From Amycolatopsis sp. WAC 01376 (lineage in GTDB: Bacteria > Actinomycetota > Actinomycetes > Mycobacteriales > Pseudonocardiaceae), in NCBI RefSeq assembly GCF_003947415.1, contig NZ_QHKL01000003.1, forward strand, positions 1,178,001-1,242,000: a stretch of 64,000 bases of DNA. The letters are read 5' to 3'. Every line of letters begins with the position of its first letter. The first letter of the stretch is position 1. The position numbers and the translations under genes are program-made. Below the pieces are notes generated by a model. That model did not search any database. It was given only the letters and a program-made list of their open reading frames with translations, and had not been told where the DNA came from. Shown one piece after another: positions 59,240 to 64,000 of this stretch.

Positions 59240-59683
59240 ATGAAGTCGATCGATCTGGGCGACGATCCGCTCGCGTTGGAGCGTCAGGTGTGTTTCGCGC
59301 TGTCGGTCGCGTCGCGCAGCGTCATCGCCATCTACCGGCCGCTGCTGGAGCCCCACGGGCTCACCCATCCGCAGTATCTGGTCATGCTGGCGCTGTGGGA
59401 GCGGGGCCCGCAGGCGGTCAAGGATCTGAGTGTCGCCCTGCGCGCCGAGCCCGCGACACTGTCGCCACTGCTCAAGCGGCTGGAGACGATCGGTTACGTC
59501 ACGCGCAGGCGCAGTGCCGAGGACGAGCGGTTGCTGACGGTCGAGCTGACGGAATCCGGTCGCGCGTTGCGCGCGGAGGCGGAAAAGATCCCGTACCGCG
59601 TCGTCGAGAAGCTCGGCATGGAGGTCTCCGAGCTGGAGGCGCTGCACAAAGCCCTGACTCGCGTCATCGAGGCCACGGCTTGA
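59240..59683 (+). CDS. OhrR-like MarR-family regulator
   Basis: ~147-residue MarR regulator of OhrR type: DPLALERQVCFALSVASRS with the reactive Cys, YRPLLEPHGLTHPQYLV with the two helper tyrosines, and LKRLETIGYVTRRRSAEDER for the winged helix. The tyrosine four residues after the Cys in OhrR (CFALY) is Ser here. ATG 59240 has GGAGGG 7 nt upstream; ATG 59219 is an alternative. No ohr peroxidase gene is next to it; the divergent gene is DUF5313-like. Sensing organic hydroperoxides or another oxidant is expected. Confidence 0.88.
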   Translation: MKSIDLGDDPLALERQVCFALSVASRSVIAIYRPLLEPHGLTHPQYLVMLALWERGPQAVKDLSVALRAEPATLSPLLKRLETIGYVTRRRSAEDERLLTVELTESGRALRAEAEKIPYRVVEKLGMEVSELEALHKALTRVIEATA

Positions 59684-59783
59684 GCGAACCGAAACCGTGG
59701 CGTGACGAAATGAGGGTGTGAAGCCGCGCCGGGGTGGGTAATTCCCGTCACGCCAACTCAAAGTGACAGGAAGATGAGGGACC

Positions 59784-60215
59784 GTGACCACCTCGACCCC
59801 CGCGCCCACGGAAGCAGGTCTGGAGCTCGTGACCAGGCTGAACGCCTACCTGGAAGACGTGGCCGCGGCGCTGGGGATACGGAGGGATTCGTGCACGGTC
59901 GACCTCGCCGGCCCGGTCGCCGCGCGGATGAGGCTGAACTGGCGTCTTCCCGGCTTCCCCGAACGTGACGTCGACCTGATGTGGCACGAGGAGCACGGTT
60001 GGTCGGCCGCCGTGGCGACGCATTCGGACGACGACCACCACGTCGTCGTCGCGTACCTCGGCGGCCGCACGGTCGCGTCGCAGCCGCGGCTGGTCGCCCG
60101 GTTCGCCGAAACCCTGCGCACCGGCGAACACCAGGACTGCTGGCCCGGTCCGCCGACGTTGCGTACCGCCGGCGGACCGTCCGCGCTGGCCAAGGAACTC
60201 GCCGCCTGGGCTTGA
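59784..60215 (+). CDS. DUF6292-like hypothetical protein
   Basis: 143-residue soluble protein with LVTRLNAYLEDVAAALG and RLNWRLPGFPERDVDLMWHEEHGWSA, the pattern I associate with DUF6292, an actinobacterial family of unknown function. GAGGG lies 4 nt before the GTG start. Its stop codon is immediately adjacent to the convergent YceI stop. No motif suggests catalysis. Confidence 0.75.
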   Translation: MTTSTPAPTEAGLELVTRLNAYLEDVAAALGIRRDSCTVDLAGPVAARMRLNWRLPGFPERDVDLMWHEEHGWSAAVATHSDDDHHVVVAYLGGRTVASQPRLVARFAETLRTGEHQDCWPGPPTLRTAGGPSALAKELAAWA

Positions 60216-60728
60216 TCACCCGGGCGGGGCGAGGACCACGTCGAGAGCGATCGTGATCTCCGCGCCGATCAGGAACCTCGGCGCGCGGACACCGAGCGAC
60301 CGCCGGTCGAAGACGGCACCGGCGAGCACCCGCCAGGTGCCGTCGCCGTTGTCCTCCGGGCCTGTCGCGGTCACCGTGAGGGGACAGGATTCGCCTCGCG
60401 CGCCGAGGGTGCCTTCGACCGACCACTCGCCCGGGCTGCCCTTGATCCGGTCCGCGGCGAAGGTCAGCACGGGATGCGCGTCGATCGCGAGGAGACCGGG
60501 TTTGCGCAGGTCGGCGTCGCGTTTGGCGTTGCCGGTGTCGATCCTGTCGAGGTCGAGAGCCGCTTCGACGGCGGTGACGCCGCTTCCGGAGACGCGCACC
60601 GAGCCGAGGCTGACCGGGATCGAGCCACGGACCACGCGGAAACCGAAGTTCCGGACGGTGAACGCGGCCGATGTCCGTTCGGCCAGCACGGTCCAGGTGC
60701 CGACGCGCGCGGACGTCCCGGCGGTCAT
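60216..60728 (-). CDS. YceI family protein
   Basis: 170-residue lipocalin-like YceI protein without signal peptide: GTWTVLAERTSAAFTVRNFG, LDRIDTGNAKRDADLRKPG and GTLGARGESCPLTV are family landmarks. YceI proteins bind isoprenoid-like hydrophobic ligands and respond to acid or oxidative stress. The ATG overlaps the stop of the gene before it, so the two are coupled. Confidence 0.9.
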   Translation of the reverse strand: MTAGTSARVGTWTVLAERTSAAFTVRNFGFRVVRGSIPVSLGSVRVSGSGVTAVEAALDLDRIDTGNAKRDADLRKPGLLAIDAHPVLTFAADRIKGSPGEWSVEGTLGARGESCPLTVTATGPEDNGDGTWRVLAGAVFDRRSLGVRAPRFLIGAEITIALDVVLAPPG

Positions 60729-61321
60729 CGCGGCTCACCCACCAGACCGGGCGCGGGCAGGGACGTGTGGAGCACGCGGTGGACGTCGATCCGGTCCGGG
60801 CCGGGCAGCAGCGCCTGGTCCTCGCCAGGCAGCAGTTCCGTGCTCATGACCGTCTTCTGGACGGCTTCCATCGCCTCGATCGACTCGGTGAAGCCGAGGA
60901 CGAGACGAGACCTGTCCTCGGCGGTCAGGACGTAGAAACCGGCGATCCCGCCGAGTCCCTGAACGGCGGGCCGGATCCGCTCGCGTCCGCCGAAGTCGGC
61001 GGCGTCGGCCTCGGCCCGGGTGAGTGGCCGGTCGAACCAGGTCGCCTGCGCGATCCTGGGCTCGGCCGTGCCGCTTTCGACGTCGGAGACCTCGTAGACG
61101 CGGGCGTCGAAGGTGCCGGGGGTGCGGTGGTCCCCGGCGGCGAGCGCGGAGCCGCGGTCGCGCCACAACGCGACGACGAGCCCGGTCAGGCCGCCGATCT
61201 GGGCGAGGGTGCAGGTGCCCGGCGAACCGGTGCCGGGGTGGAGTTCCGCGGCGAGGGCGTGGCCCCAGCCTTCCGGCTCGTCGGCGTGCGAACGCCGGAA
61301 CTGGTGAACGGTGGCGTACAT
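60725..61321 (-). CDS. Hypothetical protein, possible dimeric alpha-beta barrel
   Basis: 198-residue protein, unrecognised. The first half starts MYATVHQFRRS and ends VYEVSD; the second half has GFYVLTAEDRSRLVLGFTESIEAM. The repeat of strand-helix patterns suggests two antibiotic-monooxygenase-like (ABM) halves, which is a guess. AAGGAAAG precedes the ATG, and it is coupled to YceI. Short distance from the divergent LuxR-type ATPase (111 nt) may indicate shared control. Confidence 0.65.
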   Translation of the reverse strand: MYATVHQFRRSHADEPEGWGHALAAELHPGTGSPGTCTLAQIGGLTGLVVALWRDRGSALAAGDHRTPGTFDARVYEVSDVESGTAEPRIAQATWFDRPLTRAEADAADFGGRERIRPAVQGLGGIAGFYVLTAEDRSRLVLGFTESIEAMEAVQKTVMSTELLPGEDQALLPGPDRIDVHRVLHTSLPAPGLVGEPR

Positions 61322-61432
61322 GGGCTTTCCTTTCCGTCTGACGTGCCGACTCTGCGCTCCCGGCGGTGTCCGGACATCAGTGCCAGTACGCAGGGCGGTA
61401 CGGAATCGGGCGCGGAGCGCGATACTCCTTCC

Positions 61433-64000
61433 GTGAACCGGGAACCGTTCGTGGGCAGGGTGGGCGAACTGGCGAGCCTGCGCGGCAGGCTGGCGGACGC
61501 CGCCGCGGGCTCCGGCGGGCTCGTGCTCGTCTCCGGGCCGCCAGGGATCGGCAAGACCCGGCTGGTCGAAGAGGCCACGGCCGCGGCGTCCGCGGTCGTG
61601 TGGGGCCGATGCGCCGACGATCCCGGAGCGCCGCCGCTGTGGCCGTGGCGGCGGGTCGTCGAGGCGCTGCCGTCGGTCGATTCGGCGGTGACGAGGGCTT
61701 TCGCCGAGATCGACGGCGCCGCCGACGTCCAGGCCGCGCGGTTCCGGTTGGTGGCCGCCGCGGCGGACGCGCTGGTGGCCGCGGCGGAGCCGTCGGGACT
61801 GGTCGTCGTCCTCGAAGACCTGCACTGGGCCGACGAGGCGTCCTTGCGTCTTTTGCGGCATCTGGCGGGGGAGTTGCGGCGTTCGAAGCTGGCCGTGATC
61901 GCGACGCATCGGGACACCGGGCACACGCCCGCACTGGACGCCGCGCTGCCGGATCTCCTGCGCCGTCCGGGCACACGCGGTATTTCACTGCCGCCGTTGG
62001 CCGAGCCCGACATCCGGGCGCTGCTCACCGAATTGGCGGGGACGAAGCCCGCCGAGGAGGAGGTGCGCGAGGCGCATCGCCGCTCCGGCGGGAACCCGCT
62101 CTATCTCGGCGCGATCGCGCGTTCGGCGGGCAGATCGGAACTGGGACACCTCGTCCGTGCCGCGGTGGCGGCGCTCGAACCCCAGGTGCGGCGGCTGCTC
62201 GCCATCGCGGCGGTGATCGGCGAAGACGTCGAAGCCGCTCTGCTCGCGGAGGTGTCCGGCCTGCCGCTCGGAGAGGTCGTCGACGGGCTCGACCGAGCCG
62301 CGGGGGCCGGGGTGCTGGGTGACGGCCGGTTCGCGCACGCCGTCGTCCGCGACGGGATCTACGCGGATCTGGGCCAGGCCGAGCGGGAAGCGTTGCACGG
62401 CCGCGCCGCCGCCGCGCTCGAGGAGCACGCCCGGCGTGATCCCGCGTTCGCCGGAACGGTCGCGGGGCATTGGCTGCGTTCGGCGTCCGCGCCGGAGAAG
62501 ACGGCGGACTGGGCGGCGCTCGCGGCCGCCGAAGCGAACCGGGCACTGGCCTTCGACGAAGCGGCGCGCTTTCTCGCGATCGCGCTGGACGCCCGTTCGA
62601 AGGCCGGACTGTCCGAAAGGGACCGTGCCGGGCTGCTGCTCGATCTCGCCGTCGCCGAATACCGGTCCGGCCGGTTCGCGCGAAGTCTCGACCACGCCCG
62701 CAGCGCCGCCGACGCCGGGCTGGTCGCCGAAGCGGCACTGGTGGTCCGCGACGTCGCGGCGCCGGATCTCCTGCCCGGCATCCGCGACCTCGCCTCACGC
62801 GCACTCGCCGTGGACGGGGTCGACAAGACGACGCGGGCCCGCCTGCTGGCGCACAGCGCGTCGGTCGAGGCCGACTACGGCCGATTCGCCGAAGCGGGGA
62901 AACTCGCCGACGACGCCTTCGCACTCGCTGAAGAGTCAGGCGATCCCGAGGCACTGGTCGACAGCCTCCGCGCCCGGATGAAGGTTGCACCGGACAAGCT
63001 GCCGTCCTCCGAGCGGCTGCGGCTCGGGGCGCTCGCGGTGGACCTGGGCACGCGGACCGGGCAGCCGCTGGTCTCCCTGTGGGGTCACAAATGGCGGATC
63101 GACGCCGCGCTGGAGGACGGGCGGATGGCGCTCGCCGACGACGAACTCGTCGCGGTGACGACACTGGCGCGGTTGACGAGACTGCCGCTGATCCGCTGGC
63201 ACGATCTGCGGCTGCGCAGTTCGGTGCTGGCGTTGCGGGGAGATCTGGCCGAGGCACGCGAACTCGACTTCGCGGCGGAGGAGCTGGCCGACACCGAACT
63301 CGCGGACGACTTCTCCGCGAAAGGGATGTCCTACGCGTTCCGTATCCAGCTCGTCCTGCTCACGGGTGATCCCGGCGAGCTGCGAGGCGACTACGCGAGG
63401 TTGCTGGACCGGGCCCCGCACCTGCCGGTGACGCTGGTTTCGCGGCCGTTGCTGAGTCTGCTCAAGGGCGACCTCGACGAGGCGAGGGTTCGGTACGAGC
63501 AGCTGGTACCGCTGGTGCGGAGCCCGGAGTTCGCGCTGCACAGCACCGGCGCGCTGCCCAACCTCGTGCCGCTGGTCGAGGCCTTCCACGACGTCGAGAT
63601 GGCGGAGTACCTGTTGCGGCGCCTGGAAGAGGTGCGGCCGATCGTGTCCGGCGGCGCCGGCGTCTTCTGCGCCGGCTCGACCTTGGAACAGCCCGCCAGG
63701 CTCAACGCCGTTCTCGGCCGCCACGACGAAGCGGTGCGGCTGTACGAGCGGGCCATCGTCGTCAACGAAGGCATCGGCGCCCGGCCCGGTGTCGCCCAGG
63801 TGCGACTGCTGCTCGCCGAAGTCCTGGTCTCCCGAGGCGACCTCGCGCGTGCCCAAGACCTCGCGCGCGAGGCCCTCGACGAATTCCGGCGGCTGGCCAT
63901 ACCGGGGCAGCTCGCGCGGGCCGCGGCGCTGCTCGACCGGATCCGCGCCGGACGCCGAGCCGCCGACCCGCTCACCGGGCGGGAACGCGAGATCGTCGTC
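61433..64000 (+). CDS. LuxR-type AAA ATPase regulator (LAL), 3' truncated
   Basis: First 856 residues of a large LAL regulator that runs past the window. Walker A GPPGIGKT at 35-42, Walker B VVVLEDLHWAD near 125, then a long helical repeat region. The final visible residues DPLTGREREIVV are the beginning of a LuxR HTH, so this one, unlike the 1041-residue ATPase, has a DNA-binding domain. GTG 61433 is the first start placing the N-terminus at REPFVGR; the ribosome site is weak. Divergent from the 198-residue hypothetical protein, its possible target. Confidence 0.88.
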   Translation, partial: MNREPFVGRVGELASLRGRLADAAAGSGGLVLVSGPPGIGKTRLVEEATAAASAVVWGRCADDPGAPPLWPWRRVVEALPSVDSAVTRAFAEIDGAADVQAARFRLVAAAADALVAAAEPSGLVVVLEDLHWADEASLRLLRHLAGELRRSKLAVIATHRDTGHTPALDAALPDLLRRPGTRGISLPPLAEPDIRALLTELAGTKPAEEEVREAHRRSGGNPLYLGAIARSAGRSELGHLVRAAVAALEPQVRRLLAIAAVIGEDVEAALLAEVSGLPLGEVVDGLDRAAGAGVLGDGRFAHAVVRDGIYADLGQAEREALHGRAAAALEEHARRDPAFAGTVAGHWLRSASAPEKTADWAALAAAEANRALAFDEAARFLAIALDARSKAGLSERDRAGLLLDLAVAEYRSGRFARSLDHARSAADAGLVAEAALVVRDVAAPDLLPGIRDLASRALAVDGVDKTTRARLLAHSASVEADYGRFAEAGKLADDAFALAEESGDPEALVDSLRARMKVAPDKLPSSERLRLGALAVDLGTRTGQPLVSLWGHKWRIDAALEDGRMALADDELVAVTTLARLTRLPLIRWHDLRLRSSVLALRGDLAEARELDFAAEELADTELADDFSAKGMSYAFRIQLVLLTGDPGELRGDYARLLDRAPHLPVTLVSRPLLSLLKGDLDEARVRYEQLVPLVRSPEFALHSTGALPNLVPLVEAFHDVEMAEYLLRRLEEVRPIVSGGAGVFCAGSTLEQPARLNAVLGRHDEAVRLYERAIVVNEGIGARPGVAQVRLLLAEVLVSRGDLARAQDLAREALDEFRRLAIPGQLARAAALLDRIRAGRRAADPLTGREREIVV

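Noticed and set aside
61366-62322. 318-residue plus-strand frame
   Set aside because: Different frame from the AAA ATPase at 61433; its peptide is Arg/Gly-rich noise while the other frame has Walker motifs.

Overview
The window is high-GC DNA with actinobacterial coding style: many GTG and several TTG starts, 4-nt ATGA/GTGA start-stop overlaps, TetR/WYL/XRE/LuxR-type regulators, an ECF sigma factor with a DGPF partner, and a mycobacterial-type LexA box. A Pseudonocardiaceae genome, most likely Amycolatopsis, is my inference from gene content and from the repeat style; no rRNA, tRNA, CRISPR, transposase or large biosynthetic assembly line is visible. About 62 protein genes are supported; the first (acyl-CoA carboxylase alpha subunit) and the last (LuxR-type AAA ATPase) are cut by the window edges.

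Layout. 0-4 kb: acyl-CoA carboxylase, acyl-CoA dehydrogenase, SDR and TetR in one coupled operon. 4-9 kb: a Cys-rich small protein, a Pro-rich one-TM protein, and a P-loop ATPase followed by a membrane-anchored type I periplasmic-binding-protein-like receptor without any permease. 9-12 kb: GH18 chitinase-like protein divergent from a GGDEF diguanylate cyclase, with a DasR-like site between them, then a deaminase and a WYL regulator. 13-30 kb: a catabolic district with an MHS-type MFS importer, two TetR regulators, four SDR/FabG/MaoC enzymes, an enoyl-CoA hydratase-like protein, an acyl-CoA ligase, a phosphotriesterase-family hydrolase, and a phosphotransferase plus three-dehydrogenase operon. 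Two distinct palindromic operator types recur in front of these units, so two interleaved TetR regulons can be read from the DNA.

29.9-33.6 kb: a tightly coupled four-gene operon (XRE/alpha-barrel regulator, cupin, dCTP-deaminase-like enzyme, PurM/ThiL-like kinase). It is my best candidate for an undescribed system. 34-38 kb: a DnaJ-type zinc-ribbon protein plus membrane protein, then a DGPF / ECF42-type sigma / methyltransferase operon and a DUF998-like membrane protein. 38-47 kb: secreted M14 carboxypeptidase, a DnaJ-TM-NERD-like fusion, a hydrolase, a lipoprotein plus membrane protein pair, and an APC permease coupled to a ROK kinase that lacks the usual zinc motif. 47-64 kb: FMN reductase plus DrrAB-type exporter, a 1041-residue AAA ATPase, cytochrome P450, SOS-box-controlled AlkB-like protein divergent from an alpha/beta hydrolase, an ASCH-winged-helix protein, a secreted jelly-roll protein, an RluA-type pseudouridine synthase, OhrR-like MarR regulator, YceI, and the truncated LuxR-type ATPase.

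The intergenic spaces hold an elaborate family of modular hairpin repeats. Near-identical copies lie at 40.8 and 57.2 kb, at 29.7 and 57.5 kb, and as ~300-bp inverted copies at 17.0 and 21.5 kb; one module even supplies the last codons and the stop of the pseudouridine synthase gene. Identity percentages were not computed: all comparisons were made by eye.
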